DNA of 64,000 nt from Dethiothermospora halolimnae (GCF_037577855.1 NZ_JBAKFX010000003.1:62001-126000); one strand, 5' to 3'. Positions 45,672 to 54,914 are shown, counted from the stretch's first letter. A program made the numbers and translations. The notes: generated from the letters alone by a model not told the origin.

Positions 45672-45704
45672 AATCGCGGACTAGGTATCCCCAGTCCCTA
45701 CGTT
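45672..45704. repeat. E-cassette palindrome between surface genes
   Basis: GGACTAGGTATCCCCAGTCC followed by CTACG is a copy of the short 'AGTCCCTACG' repeat seen at 47250, 54840, 56180 and in the 210-bp array. It lies in the 135-base gap between the SLH gene at 45758 and the giant IPT gene. Confidence 0.5.
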
Positions 45705-45757
45705 ATATATCTTATCGACAAATTTCAACCTATTGTTTATATCCACATATATCCAAA

Positions 45758-46888
45758 CTAGTCTAATACTTTTGCATATATCACTTCTCCCTTTTTATTT
45801 ACATAATATTTTATATAATCTCCTTGATCTATAATATTCTGGGTATATACTTTTCCATCCTTTAGTACTATAAACCCATTATCGTTTCTACTATCTTCAG
45901 AGTCAATAGTTTTTATATTGGCAAATGTGGAATCATTGTTTTTTATCTTAAATTCACTTTCCCCCACATATACTAAATCATTTAGTAATTCATCTGCTTT
46001 TGTAGTAACTATTTTATTTATTTTATATACATCTCCTTTTTGGATTTTATATCCATTTTTCACAAGATTATAATCTACTATTTTATCTATAAACCTTGCC
46101 ACATCTACCCTTGTCATTTTTCCCTTTGGTTTTAGAGTTTTATCAGTATAACCAGTTACTATTCCCTTTCTCATTAGTCCTTCTATTATGGGTATATTTT
46201 CAGTTTCTATCTTTTCCATATCAAGTAATGTATAGATATAGTTTTGACTCTGTCCATATTTTTCTTCCACTTCAAGGGCCCTGCCTATCCATACCATAAA
46301 CTGTTCCCTTGTTATAGGCCTTTTCCATATGTTACTATAGTTAAGCTTTTCCTCTAATTTAGATTTGAGTTTACTTTTTTTAGATGGATTCTTCACACTT
46401 TCAAGTCGCTTTTTTATTTTTTTATCCATTTCTTTTTGCTTCTTATCTGATATATATGTAATTTTATTTATTTCATTTCCAGTTATTATACTTCTCTCTA
46501 TTAATGTATTTACATGACCCTTTACCCATTTTTCATTTGTGGTAAATTTATCTTTTACTTCATTATCCATATTTATATATTCCTTAGACTTCTTTTGACC
46601 TATATCTTCTATACCCATAAGTCTTACAAGTATTGATATGGCATCTTCATAGGTTAAGTAAGAGTTTTTATCATAGTGCCTATAGTCTATCCCCCTTACC
46701 ATTAACAAACTGGCAATCTTATCTATTGATGGCTTAGCTTTAAGTTTCGTTGTATCATAAAATCTAATATAATCATATAAAGTACTATAATTATCATACC
46801 CTTTATATCGTTCCAATCCTCCATAGGCAACGGTTGCTATTGGCAAAAGTGTTATTATTAGTAGTATTATTAATAAAGTCTTTCTCAT
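45758..46888 (-). CDS. SLH-domain protein with divergent SLH repeats
   Basis: This 376-residue protein has a signal peptide (1-21, VAYG). SLH-like repeats are recognisable but degenerate: SYLTYEDAISILVRLMGI (about 80-97), RPITREQFMVWIGRALEV (about 192-209) and GYTDKTLKPKGKMTRVDVAR (about 243-262). A Lys-rich linker (130-185) interrupts them. The last 100 residues form a small beta domain (VYVGESEFKIKN, YYVNKKGEVIYAKVLD), possibly an OB-like fold. It is the first gene of the surface cluster running to 34557. The divergent SLH set may bind a polymer variant or serve a non-anchoring role. Confidence 0.85.
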   Translation of the reverse strand: MRKTLLIILLIITLLPIATVAYGGLERYKGYDNYSTLYDYIRFYDTTKLKAKPSIDKIASLLMVRGIDYRHYDKNSYLTYEDAISILVRLMGIEDIGQKKSKEYINMDNEVKDKFTTNEKWVKGHVNTLIERSIITGNEINKITYISDKKQKEMDKKIKKRLESVKNPSKKSKLKSKLEEKLNYSNIWKRPITREQFMVWIGRALEVEEKYGQSQNYIYTLLDMEKIETENIPIIEGLMRKGIVTGYTDKTLKPKGKMTRVDVARFIDKIVDYNLVKNGYKIQKGDVYKINKIVTTKADELLNDLVYVGESEFKIKNNDSTFANIKTIDSEDSRNDNGFIVLKDGKVYTQNIIDQGDYIKYYVNKKGEVIYAKVLD

Positions 46889-46907
46889 TTATTGGACACC
46901 CCTTTTT

Positions 46908-47098
46908 AATTAATAGATAATAGTTAATAGTGGCTGTTAAAGAAAGAATATGTTACTCTTTGTCTTAAGCCGAGATTGTATGGGCTGGGAGATTACGAAT
47001 CCCATAGCAAACTGAAAACCTACTCAGTAAATCACAGTTACCAACACCTTTGACTCTTAACTATTATCTATCTACTATCATCTATCTACTATTATTTT
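46908..47098. repeat. Composite intergenic palindromic element
   Basis: Outer low-complexity arms (TTAATAGATAATAGTTAATA at the left; CTATTATCTATCTACTATCA and a further copy at the right) face each other as inverted repeats. They enclose a D-type palindrome GGGAGATTACGAATCCC (46989-47005). It lies in the 450-base gap between divergent SLH genes. Confidence 0.75.
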
Positions 47099-47193
47099 CG
47101 GCAAAATTCCATAATATTTATAGTTTCAATATTTCTTATGTTTTTCCTTCATTTTTTTGTAATGTTTCTGAAATAGTTTTAATGGGACTAATT

Positions 47194-47282
47194 TGATATA
47201 ATGGTTTTATAGTTAGTGGCGAAAGGTTTACTAGGTTTTGGTCAAACCTTAGACAGGACAAACCCTGTCCCTACGTTTTTTT
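47194..47282 (+). promoter_or_regulatory. Extended -10 promoter and leader hairpin of the SLH-only gene
   Basis: TGATATAAT (47194-47202) is an extended -10 element; the -35 region is weak. Within the leader, GACAGG-acaaac-CCTGTC (47251-47267) is followed by CCTACGTTTTTTT, which could act as an attenuator. The hairpin also belongs to the E-cassette family ('CTGTCCCTACG'). Confidence 0.5.
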
Positions 47283-47339
47283 AAGAATAGATATGATAAC
47301 CTTCCACTAAAATAAAGTCTACTAAAAATAAGAAAGGAT

Positions 47340-47915
47340 GTGTTTAAAATAAAAAAGATAATTTCTATTACATTAATTATATTAATTACATTAAGTTCTA
47401 TAGGGTTTGCCGAAGACCTGAAGGTTCAGGAGAAAGCTGCAAAAAGACTTATTACTTTAGATATAGTTACAGGATATGAGGATGGGTCCCTTAAGCTTGA
47501 AAATAATATAACTAGAGCGGAATTTGCCACCTTAGTAGTTAGACTTATAGGTAGAGATGATGAGGCTGAAAGTTATAAAAAGGATACTAAGTTTACAGAT
47601 GTCAAAGGTGACTTTTGGGGAGCCGGTTATATTAATATAGCCGTTAAAGAAGGCCTTTTCAATGGATATGAAGATGGTTCCTTTAGACCTAATAATAACA
47701 TAACCTATGGTGAAGTTTTAGCCTTAATGGTAAGAATATTAGGTTATGATGATACATTAGACCCTGAAAAAAAATGGCCCCTTAATTATGTGGATAAGGC
47801 AAATGAATTAGGGATAAATAGGGATAAGATTTTAATGCCTAATTCACAGGCAAGTAGGGGGGATTCATTTGTTTTTGTTGATCGATCCTTGGTAGTTGAC
47901 TTGAAAAAGAACTGA
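47340..47915 (+). CDS. Secreted protein consisting only of SLH domains
   Basis: The start is a GTG with AGAAAGGAT just ahead. The 191-residue product is a signal peptide (1-23, GFAED) followed by three SLH domains (about 27-75, 85-135 and 142-185; NNITRAEFATLVVRLIG, GSFRPNNNITYGEVLALMVR, ASRGDSFVFVDRSL) and almost nothing else. SLH domains normally anchor a cargo, and none is attached here. It may cap free polymer sites, compete with S-layer proteins, or pair with a partner. It is the only plus-strand gene between 16.4 and 64 kb apart from transposase remnants. Confidence 0.9.
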   Translation: MFKIKKIISITLIILITLSSIGFAEDLKVQEKAAKRLITLDIVTGYEDGSLKLENNITRAEFATLVVRLIGRDDEAESYKKDTKFTDVKGDFWGAGYINIAVKEGLFNGYEDGSFRPNNNITYGEVLALMVRILGYDDTLDPEKKWPLNYVDKANELGINRDKILMPNSQASRGDSFVFVDRSLVVDLKKN

Positions 47916-47928
47916 AACAATTTTTAGT

Positions 47929-48140
47929 AAATTGACAATTGACAATTGACAGTGGACAATTTAAGGTGATTTTACTCCCTACGGTCGTAAAATGTTATAC
48001 CCAAATCGGCCTCAGCCGATTTATACCTTAATTGTCAATTGTCAATCGTCAATTGTCAATTTTTTTAAGTGATTTTACCCAAATCGGCTTCAGCCGATTT
48101 GCACCTTAACTGTCAATTGTCAATCGTCAATTGTCAATTT
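47929..48140. repeat. Composite palindromic element with B and C cassettes
   Basis: Arms of tandem AATTGACAATTGACA at the left are matched by two blocks of TGTCAATTGTCAATCGTCAA at the right. Inside are the B cassette ATTTTACTCCCTACGGTCGT plus AAAAT (47969-47993) and two C cassettes AAATCGGC-ctc/ttc-AGCCGATTT (48003-48022, 48081-48100). It follows the end of the kam operon. Confidence 0.85.
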
Positions 48141-48141
48141 T

Positions 48142-48897
48142 TTAAACAAGTTTCCTCTCAACTATTTCATTAACCACAAAAGTCGCCACATGATTAGCGA
48201 ATGAACCTCTAGAGAATCCTGCGTCGTAGCCTAGTTCTTTCGCTAGTTCGTGGGATATTCTTGGGCCTCCACAGGTTAATACTACTTTATCCCTTATTCC
48301 TTCTGCTTCTAATAGTTCTACAAGTTCTGTAAGGTTTGGTATGTGAACATCTTTTTGGGTTACCACTTGGGATACTAATATTGCATCGGCATTTAGTTCT
48401 ATTGCTTTGGCTACCAACTCTTCGTTTGGAACCTGACTACCTAGGTTATGGGCCTCTATCATTTTATATCTCTCAAGACCATAGTGTCCGTCATATCCCT
48501 TCATATTCATAATGGCATCTATTCCAACGGTATGGGCATCGGTCCCTGTACAGGCACCTACTATAACTATATCCCTTTTTATATTTTCCTTTATGAAGTC
48601 TTCAACTTCACTTTTACTCATTACATCCATATCAACTTTAGGCACTTCTATTTCTTCATAGTTAATGGTATGCTCACACTTGCCGTATACTACAAAGAAT
48701 GTATATCCTATACCTAAGTCTTCTGAATGAACAACACTAGGTTCTGCTAGTCCCATTTTTTTAGCAAGTCTTCTAGCTGCTTCATCGGCTTCATCTCCAT
48801 GGGGTATGGGTAAAGTAAAGCTAAACTGCATCATTCCATCATTTAATGTATCTCCATAGGGTTTTACCCTTGTTAAATCTACCTTTTCTATAGCCAT
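48142..48897 (-). CDS. kamE: Lysine 5,6-aminomutase, beta (cobalamin-binding) subunit
   Basis: With KamD this 251-residue subunit forms the adenosylcobalamin- and PLP-dependent mutase that moves the terminal amino group of beta-L-lysine (or D-lysine) to give 3,5-diaminohexanoate (or 2,5-diaminohexanoate). The B12-binding motif D-x-H-x2-G is present as Asp120-Ala-His122-x2-Gly (TDAHTVGID). Lys133 (MNMKGYDGHYG), eleven residues later, corresponds by spacing to the PLP-binding Lys144 of the Clostridium sticklandii enzyme. A Rossmann-like base-off cobalamin domain follows (AILVSQVVTQKD, LTCGGPRI). Its ATG overlaps the kamD stop by one base (TAATG). It is the last gene of the operon. Confidence 0.98.
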   Translation of the reverse strand: MAIEKVDLTRVKPYGDTLNDGMMQFSFTLPIPHGDEADEAARRLAKKMGLAEPSVVHSEDLGIGYTFFVVYGKCEHTINYEEIEVPKVDMDVMSKSEVEDFIKENIKRDIVIVGACTGTDAHTVGIDAIMNMKGYDGHYGLERYKMIEAHNLGSQVPNEELVAKAIELNADAILVSQVVTQKDVHIPNLTELVELLEAEGIRDKVVLTCGGPRISHELAKELGYDAGFSRGSFANHVATFVVNEIVERKLV

Positions 48898-50450
48898 TAT
48901 TTGTCACCTCCAAGCATAAGTTCTATAAATGGATTATAGTATTTGTCATCCTTAGTTGTTACACCACTAAGACCCTTTCCACCATCTCTAGGTCTTTTTA
49001 CTCCACCAAATTTACCCTGTTCTATGGTTGAGAATAGGCCTTCCTTTTCTATATCCTTAAGTAAAGTCTCGGCATTTTCTAAGACCTCTTTAGCTCTAGT
49101 CTGGATTATACCATCCCTTTTAAATTCTATTTCATCTCCAATATTTCTTGCATTATTAAATATATATTTAGCATTTTCAATTGCTAAGTTTCTATCTTGA
49201 AGATGGGGTGTATGGATAGCCTCTGTTGGCATACCTAATAATTGTATCCCTTGATTAGTCCATATTGATACTAGGTTAAATAATGCATCTTGAAGATGAC
49301 CTTTAAATATATTTCCTGTCATAAATTTAGTAGGTGGCATATATTTTAATGTTGCATCGGGGAATATTTCCTTAGCCATTTGAGCCTGGGCAAGTTCCCA
49401 TAAAAATCCATTTTCTATATTGGGATTCATTTCAAATGCATGACCAAGTCCCATTTGTTCTTCAGTAAGTCCTGCCTTTAATGCAAATTGTTCATTTATA
49501 AATTGACTGGCAAGTACTGTATGGGCCTCTTCTACTGCATCTGCTGTTGTTAGATAATTATCTTCTCCCGTGTTTATAATGATTCCAGCATATCCATTTA
49601 TTATTCTTGAGAAGTATTGGTCAACCAATGTTCTCTTCATATTTATATCTCTAAATAATATACCATATAGGGCATCATTTAGCATTACATCAAGTCTTTC
49701 CATGGCACCCATTGCAGCAATCTCTGGCATACAAAGTCCTGAACAGTAGTTACACAGTCTTATATATTTTCCAACCTCTTCCCCAACTTCATCTAGGGCT
49801 TCCCTCATTAGTCTAAAGTTTTCCTGAGTTGCATAGGTTCCACCGAAACCTTCTGTTGTTGGGCCATAGGGTACATAGTCAAGTAAACTTTGGGCTGTGG
49901 TTCTTATAACTGCTATAATATCTGCCCCTTGCTTTGCAGCTGCTTTTGCTTGAACTATATCTTCATATATATTTCCTGTTGCAACTATAACATATAAATA
50001 TGGCTTTGGACCTTCACCTATTGTATTAAGGTAGTTATCCCTTTCTTCCCTTTTTTTCTTTATGTTATTTGTACTCTTCTTTGCTATATCATATATCTTT
50101 TCCCTTATTTCATTTTCATCGGAAATAGGTAGTTTAGTTAAATCTATTTCTCCAGCACTTACCTTTTCAGCTATTGTTTGAGGGTCATCCCCTGTTTGAA
50201 CCATTGCATTACCTATCCAATAGGCAGCGCCTACAGATAAACCTCCCTCCTCTACTATATTGTCAACAACAACATTAGGAAGGGGTTTCTCTATCTCATC
50301 TACTCCATCTATACCTAATAATCTTACTACAGTTCTTTCAACTGTTACTGTTGTATGTCTATCTATAAATTTCTGAATATCTTCAGCAATATTCCTAGCA
50401 GCCCCTCTGGCGCTATCGACTTTGCTTCTATCTAAGTTAAGTTTGCTCAT
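48897..50450 (-). CDS. kamD: Lysine 5,6-aminomutase, alpha subunit
   Basis: This 517-residue catalytic subunit is a TIM-barrel protein that binds substrate, PLP phosphate and the adenosyl moiety of the cofactor. It has the family start LDRSKVDSARGAARNIAEDI, RHTTVTVERTVVRLLGIDG and the conserved CNYCSGLCMPEIAAMGAMER. Length matches the family (about 515-520). It starts at an ATG with GGGAGG ahead. A 155-base gap with a palindromic element separates it from kamC, while kamE overlaps its stop. This arrangement lets D and E be made in equal amounts. Confidence 0.98.
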   Translation of the reverse strand: MSKLNLDRSKVDSARGAARNIAEDIQKFIDRHTTVTVERTVVRLLGIDGVDEIEKPLPNVVVDNIVEEGGLSVGAAYWIGNAMVQTGDDPQTIAEKVSAGEIDLTKLPISDENEIREKIYDIAKKSTNNIKKKREERDNYLNTIGEGPKPYLYVIVATGNIYEDIVQAKAAAKQGADIIAVIRTTAQSLLDYVPYGPTTEGFGGTYATQENFRLMREALDEVGEEVGKYIRLCNYCSGLCMPEIAAMGAMERLDVMLNDALYGILFRDINMKRTLVDQYFSRIINGYAGIIINTGEDNYLTTADAVEEAHTVLASQFINEQFALKAGLTEEQMGLGHAFEMNPNIENGFLWELAQAQMAKEIFPDATLKYMPPTKFMTGNIFKGHLQDALFNLVSIWTNQGIQLLGMPTEAIHTPHLQDRNLAIENAKYIFNNARNIGDEIEFKRDGIIQTRAKEVLENAETLLKDIEKEGLFSTIEQGKFGGVKRPRDGGKGLSGVTTKDDKYYNPFIELMLGGDK

Positions 50451-50472
50451 TTTATTATACCTCCCTTTTATT

Positions 50473-50608
50473 TAAATAATAGAGAATAAAGAATAGAGAA
50501 TAGATGTGGTGCAAAGTGGCCTTTGGCCACTTTGTTTTTATTATATTTTACGACCATAGGGAGTAAAATCTCCTTATTTATTCTTTATTCTCTATTATTT
50601 ATTCTTTA
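50473..50608. repeat. Composite palindromic element between kamC and kamD
   Basis: A perfect inverted repeat of 22 bases, AAATAATAGAGAATAAAGAA plus TA, forms the outer arms (50474-50495 and 50579-50600). Inside are an A cassette CAAAGTGGCCTTTGGCCACT plus TTG (50512-50534) and a B cassette ATTTTACGACCATAGGGAGT plus AAAAT (50545-50569). The right arm touches the kamC stop. Confidence 0.9.
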
Positions 50609-52234
50609 ATTCAAAGCTTCTTCCGCTGCCCTAACTATCTCTGGGTCAAGTCCCATAAGCCTAGCTATATTAATAGCATCTTTTGGGACTTCCTTTGTGC
50701 TTTTTACTTCTATTAATCTGTAATCCATATATTTGGCTACTGCTTCTATTCCGTAGTCATTTTCCCTTAATTCCTCTTTTAGTTTATCAAAATCTATATC
50801 GGAAAGACCTATAACTTGAAGGTGGATTACGTCTTTATCTTTAGCTATATTGTCATAATGGGTTGTTATGACTGTTATGGAATCTTTCTTCTTTAAGTGA
50901 TTAATTATTGCCTTTGATATGGCATATCCTTCTATTGGATTGGTGCCCCTTGCCAGTTCATCTATTAATATAAGGCCTCTATTTTCTGTTCTTTCTATTG
51001 CCTGCTGGATATTTTCTATTTCTCCTCCAAAGGTGCTTAGTCCCATATCAGTTGATTGTAAATCCCCTATGGAAACATATACAAAGCTTCTAAGACCAAA
51101 GGTCATTTTTTCACAGGGGACAAATAAACCATATTGGGCCATGGTACACATAAGTCCTATGAGCTTAAGGGATACGGTTTTACCTCCCATGTTTGCACCG
51201 GTTATACAGGTAACCCCTTTTTTTAGTTTAACACTTATTGGTACAAAGCTTTTTCTATTTTTATGGAGATTATCTTCTACTTTTATATGTTTAGCATTTT
51301 GAAACTCTATAATGTTTTTATCGGTTATATTAGGCATAACCCCATTTGTTTCTATGGCCATATTTGCCTTTGCTATGGTTAAATCAAGCTTTCCAACCAT
51401 ATCCATATTGTAAAATATGTCTTCACTTAAATCCGCTATTTTCTTTGACAAGCTTTTTCTAATATCATATTCCTCTGATTCTTCATATTCCTTTAACCTT
51501 TCTAGACGTATTTCTAGGTCGTCTATTTTGTCGGTTGTTCTTATTGAGTACTTAATGTTCATATATGTTTCTGAATTATACTTTAAGTTTGGGTGATCGT
51601 TAAGCTTTTTTAAAAGCCTATCATCATTTTTAAGAACAACAATATTTCCATTTCCCTTTACCTTTATGTTTAAATCCTTTTCTACTTTATCCTTAAGTCT
51701 TTTTCTTTCTAGCTTAATAGCCCTTTGAACCTTCTTTTTTTCTTTTCGTATATCCCTTAATACCTCAGAGTACTCATCATATATATAGAAGGTTTTTACA
51801 TTGTCTCCCTTTGGATCTAATAGGGACTCTAGACCTTTTATTCTCTTTACCATTATGTCCTTTGGAAAAGTATAATCTATCTTTTTTACTTCATTTATAA
51901 TATCCTTTAAAAGAAAGATAAAGTTTTTTACTTCAAATAGTTCAACCTCTGATAGTACATTGTTATCTAAGGCCCTTTTTATGGAGTTTTCTAAGTCTTT
52001 TATATGAACAAATATATCCCTTAGTTTTATAAATAGATACCGTTCATTATACATAAGCTCTATAAATTCTTTAACCAGTGATAACTCTTTTTTTAATTTC
52101 TTTTCCTCACCTAAAACAAAGGGTTTCAGCTTCTTTTTTCTTTTTCTTCCATAGGGAGTATATACATTTAATCTATCTAATATATAATCAAAGTCTATAT
52201 TATTTTTACCCCTATTATTTATAAATGTATCCAT
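50606..52234 (-). CDS. kamC: MutS-like ATPase KamC, probable lysine 5,6-aminomutase reactivase subunit
   Basis: I choose ATG 52234, one base behind the kamB stop and preceded by GGTGGTGAG; an upstream in-frame ATG inside kamB is less likely. The 542-residue protein has a long helical clamp-like N-terminal half and a MutS-type ATPase domain with Walker A GANMGGKTVSL, Walker B LILIDELARGTNP and VITTHYD. It lacks the mismatch-recognition domain. In lysine-fermenting bacteria kamB and kamC always accompany the mutase and are thought to replace inactivated cobalamin; this role follows from context and current family naming. It is not a DNA repair gene. Confidence 0.92.
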   Translation of the reverse strand: MDTFINNRGKNNIDFDYILDRLNVYTPYGRKRKKKLKPFVLGEEKKLKKELSLVKEFIELMYNERYLFIKLRDIFVHIKDLENSIKRALDNNVLSEVELFEVKNFIFLLKDIINEVKKIDYTFPKDIMVKRIKGLESLLDPKGDNVKTFYIYDEYSEVLRDIRKEKKKVQRAIKLERKRLKDKVEKDLNIKVKGNGNIVVLKNDDRLLKKLNDHPNLKYNSETYMNIKYSIRTTDKIDDLEIRLERLKEYEESEEYDIRKSLSKKIADLSEDIFYNMDMVGKLDLTIAKANMAIETNGVMPNITDKNIIEFQNAKHIKVEDNLHKNRKSFVPISVKLKKGVTCITGANMGGKTVSLKLIGLMCTMAQYGLFVPCEKMTFGLRSFVYVSIGDLQSTDMGLSTFGGEIENIQQAIERTENRGLILIDELARGTNPIEGYAISKAIINHLKKKDSITVITTHYDNIAKDKDVIHLQVIGLSDIDFDKLKEELRENDYGIEAVAKYMDYRLIEVKSTKEVPKDAINIARLMGLDPEIVRAAEEALN

Positions 52235-52235
52235 A

Positions 52236-53270
52236 TCACTCACCACCATATACCACATCATATACATTAACATCTGTTAGGAAGCTTTTCATTTTATTTA
52301 GAAATTCTCTTTGCTCAAAATAATATCCTTTAGGTGAATAGGGATTTATTGTAACGGCTATTATATTAATGGGATTTAAAACCTTTAGCTTAAATCCCTT
52401 CCTAATAATACTTAGCCACACTTTAGAATCTATAAATACCCTTGTGCCATCTTTTATTATAAAATCCACATCTTTATACCTTTTAGTTACATCGATAATA
52501 TCTGATATGGTTTTTTTTACTAATGATCCCGATATAACAACAGCCTTTGTATCCTCATCTATATTTTCTCCGATTACCTTCCCACTATTTAAGGCTGTTT
52601 TTATATTTAGTGACTTTATGTTAAATTCTTTATCTATTATTGCTAGCTCTTTATTATCGATTATTCTACTTGCTAGCTTTCTTATATTCTCATCTTTAAC
52701 CGATGGTAATGTAAAAAGGCTAACCCTATGAAGGGTTTCTCTGATTACATTATTCATATCCCTACTTAAAACCGCTCCAGTTGACAATATGGTTCCATCT
52801 GATATGGATGGAGCCGCCGATGATGTTCTATTTAAAGCTCCATCTATTAATGTTATATCTGCCCCCAAATCTATCATTCTTTCAGATACTTTTTTTATTG
52901 TATGTACCGTATTAGGCCCTGCTATTTGAACATATCCACTGTTTTTTACTTTACCGATTACTACCCTTCCCATAGGTGTTCTATAATCTGTAACATCTAT
53001 TATTTCAACCTTGGCATCCCCCAATACCAGAGTCTTTTCAGCCGTCGCTATTAATGTGTCTTCATAAACATATATAGTTGGTTTCTCCGTTCTTGTAACC
53101 AAGTCTTCACTTTCCCCGTCCCGCCCCGTTGATGTTATGCCTATATTGACATCATTATAATAGGCCTCTTCTATTATATGGTTTAAAGTAACAGTCTTCC
53201 CGGCATTTTTCGCCATACCTACTATTGATATTATTTTATTTTCTTCTTTAATTGAGTCTAATATGGACAC
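52236..53270 (-). CDS. kamB: KamB, probable lysine 5,6-aminomutase reactivase subunit
   Basis: This 344-residue protein has a P-loop near the N-terminus (GMAKNAGKTVTL, about residues 18-28) and an Asp-rich Walker B-like LIDGALNRTSSA region. Its start is a GTG with only a weak GGGG site ahead. It is a predicted P-loop ATPase or GTPase of a family seen beside lysine and related aminomutases. With KamC it probably reactivates KamDE. The kamC start directly follows its stop, giving strong coupling. A palindromic element separates it from kamA upstream. Confidence 0.9.
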   Translation of the reverse strand: MSILDSIKEENKIISIVGMAKNAGKTVTLNHIIEEAYYNDVNIGITSTGRDGESEDLVTRTEKPTIYVYEDTLIATAEKTLVLGDAKVEIIDVTDYRTPMGRVVIGKVKNSGYVQIAGPNTVHTIKKVSERMIDLGADITLIDGALNRTSSAAPSISDGTILSTGAVLSRDMNNVIRETLHRVSLFTLPSVKDENIRKLASRIIDNKELAIIDKEFNIKSLNIKTALNSGKVIGENIDEDTKAVVISGSLVKKTISDIIDVTKRYKDVDFIIKDGTRVFIDSKVWLSIIRKGFKLKVLNPINIIAVTINPYSPKGYYFEQREFLNKMKSFLTDVNVYDVVYGGE

Positions 53271-53286
53271 TTTGAAAACCCCGCTT

Positions 53287-53428
53287 TATCTAGATAATAG
53301 ATAATAAAGAATAGAGAATAGATATGGTCCAAAGTGGCCTTTGGCCACTTTATTTTTATTTAATTTATGGCTTCGACTTCAGTCGAAGGTTTCTTTATTT
53401 ATTCTTTATTCTCTATTCTTTATTCTTT
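53287..53428. repeat. Composite palindromic element between kamA and kamB
   Basis: AATAAAGAATAGAGAATAGA-type arms (left 53301-53322, right 53391-53426, inverted) flank an A cassette AAAGTGGCCTTTGGCCACTT plus T (53331-53351). A different inner palindrome, CTTCGACTTCAGTCGAAG (about 53371-53388), is present instead of the B cassette. Confidence 0.85.
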
Positions 53429-54679
53429 TTACTTATGTCCTCTTTCTCTTCTTGCCAATTTAGTTGGTTCTAATGCTATTTGATTTCCTTGAAGTAGGCC
53501 TGCTACTCCTGTTAGGGTTTGTTCTTTTTCTCCCTTACAGACTTCACAGTTGCAGATTGGCTCATAATTATCAGGTTCTGTATAAGTTGTTATAACTCCT
53601 TCAAAGTTTCTAAGGATAACTTTGTTATGATTCATTGATACAACATAATTAGGCATTACTGGAGTTTTTCCTCCTCCCCCTGGAGCATCAACGACAAATG
53701 TAGGAACTGCATATCCTGATGTATGCCCCCTAAGGCCTTCTATTATTTCGATTCCCTTAGCAACTGGAGTTCTAAAGTGCTCTATTCCCATAGATAAATC
53801 ACATTGATAGATATAATATGGTCTAACCCTTATTTTAACAAGGTCTTGAACTAATTTTTTCATTACATGGACACAATCATTTACTCCCCTTAATAAAACC
53901 GACTGATTTCCTAGAGGTATTCCTGCATCTGCTAGCTTCCTTATTGCTTCTTTTGATTCCTCTGTTATTTCCTTTGGATGGTTAAAGTGGGTGTTTAACC
54001 ATACTGGATGATATTTCTTAAGCATATTAACTAAGTTATCTGTTATTCTTTGAGGCACTACAACTGGAGCCCTTGAACCTATCCTAATTACTTCAACATG
54101 GGGTATTTCCCTTAACCTCTTAATAATGCTTTCAAGTTTTTCATCGGATACTAATAATGCATCTCCCCCAGATAGTAATACATCCCTAACCTGTGGTGTG
54201 TTTCTTATATATTCAATAGCCCTTTCTATCCTATCCATTCCCACTTCTCCGTCTTTTTGACCGGCAAACCTTCTCCTTGTACAGTGTCTACAGTACATGG
54301 AACACTGATCTGTAATAAGGAACAATACCCTATCTGGATATCTGTGGGTAAGTCCCGGTACTGGAGAGTCTGTATCTTCATGAAGGGGATCCTCCATATC
54401 AGCACTACCCTTATGGGTTTCCATAATAGTTGGTACTGCTTGCATCCTTATTGGGCATCTATGATCGTCTCTATCCATTAGTGATGCATAGTATGGTGTT
54501 ATACCCATTCTAAATTTACTTAAGGTTTCCCCTATTTCCTTTTCTTCCTCTTCAGTAAGGTTTATAACCTCTTTTAACTGATTAACATCTGTTATTCTAT
54601 TTCTAACTTGCCATTTCCAATCCTTCCAATCCTCTTCTTTAACGTTTTCCCATAATGGAATTTGTTTATATGAACGCAT
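53429..54679 (-). CDS. kamA: Lysine 2,3-aminomutase
   Basis: This 416-residue radical-SAM and PLP enzyme converts L-lysine to L-beta-lysine, the first step of the pathway. The iron-sulfur motif is Cys126-x3-Cys130-x2-Cys133 (DQCSMYCRHC). The PLP-binding Lys338 lies in APGGGGKTP. Substrate-binding Asp294 and Asp331 match Asp293 and Asp330 of the Clostridium subterminale enzyme, and the four zinc-site cysteines (269, 376, 378, 381) are all present. Start ATG with GGGGGG ahead. It sits second in the operon, behind kdd, with a palindromic element in the gap on each side. Confidence 0.99.
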   Translation of the reverse strand: MRSYKQIPLWENVKEEDWKDWKWQVRNRITDVNQLKEVINLTEEEEKEIGETLSKFRMGITPYYASLMDRDDHRCPIRMQAVPTIMETHKGSADMEDPLHEDTDSPVPGLTHRYPDRVLFLITDQCSMYCRHCTRRRFAGQKDGEVGMDRIERAIEYIRNTPQVRDVLLSGGDALLVSDEKLESIIKRLREIPHVEVIRIGSRAPVVVPQRITDNLVNMLKKYHPVWLNTHFNHPKEITEESKEAIRKLADAGIPLGNQSVLLRGVNDCVHVMKKLVQDLVKIRVRPYYIYQCDLSMGIEHFRTPVAKGIEIIEGLRGHTSGYAVPTFVVDAPGGGGKTPVMPNYVVSMNHNKVILRNFEGVITTYTEPDNYEPICNCEVCKGEKEQTLTGVAGLLQGNQIALEPTKLARRERGHK

Positions 54680-54707
54680 TTTTCTATTCCCCCCATTTTT
54701 TTAATTC

Positions 54708-54913
54708 AAATAATAGATAATAAAGAATAGAGAATAGATATGGTGCAAAGTGGCCATAGGCCACTTTGGTTGGGGGATTACGAATCCCCCAACAACTAAA
54801 TTATAACCCCTTGCCCTTTCATACGGCGGGAGGCTGAATATATTCAGTCCCTACATAATTGATTTTACGACCGTAGGGAGTAAAATCTCCTTATCTATTC
54901 TTTATTCTTTAAT
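54708..54913. repeat. Composite palindromic element between kdd and kamA
   Basis: Arms (AATAGATAATAAAGAATAGA left; TATCTATTCTTTATTCTTTA right) enclose in order an A cassette (54746-54768), a D cassette GGGGGATTACGAATCCCCC (54772-54790), an E palindrome CTGAATATATTCAG plus TCCCTACATAATT (54835-54860) and a B cassette (54862-54886). This is the richest single copy. Confidence 0.9.
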
Positions 54914-54914
54914 A

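Noticed and set aside
47250..47282. Terminator for a gene upstream on the plus strand
   Set aside because: No plus-strand gene lies upstream; the hairpin is in the leader of the SLH-only gene and belongs to the repeat family.
50606..52234. DNA mismatch repair MutS
   Set aside because: Only the ATPase half resembles MutS. The recognition domain is missing, and the position between kamB and kamD points to KamC.
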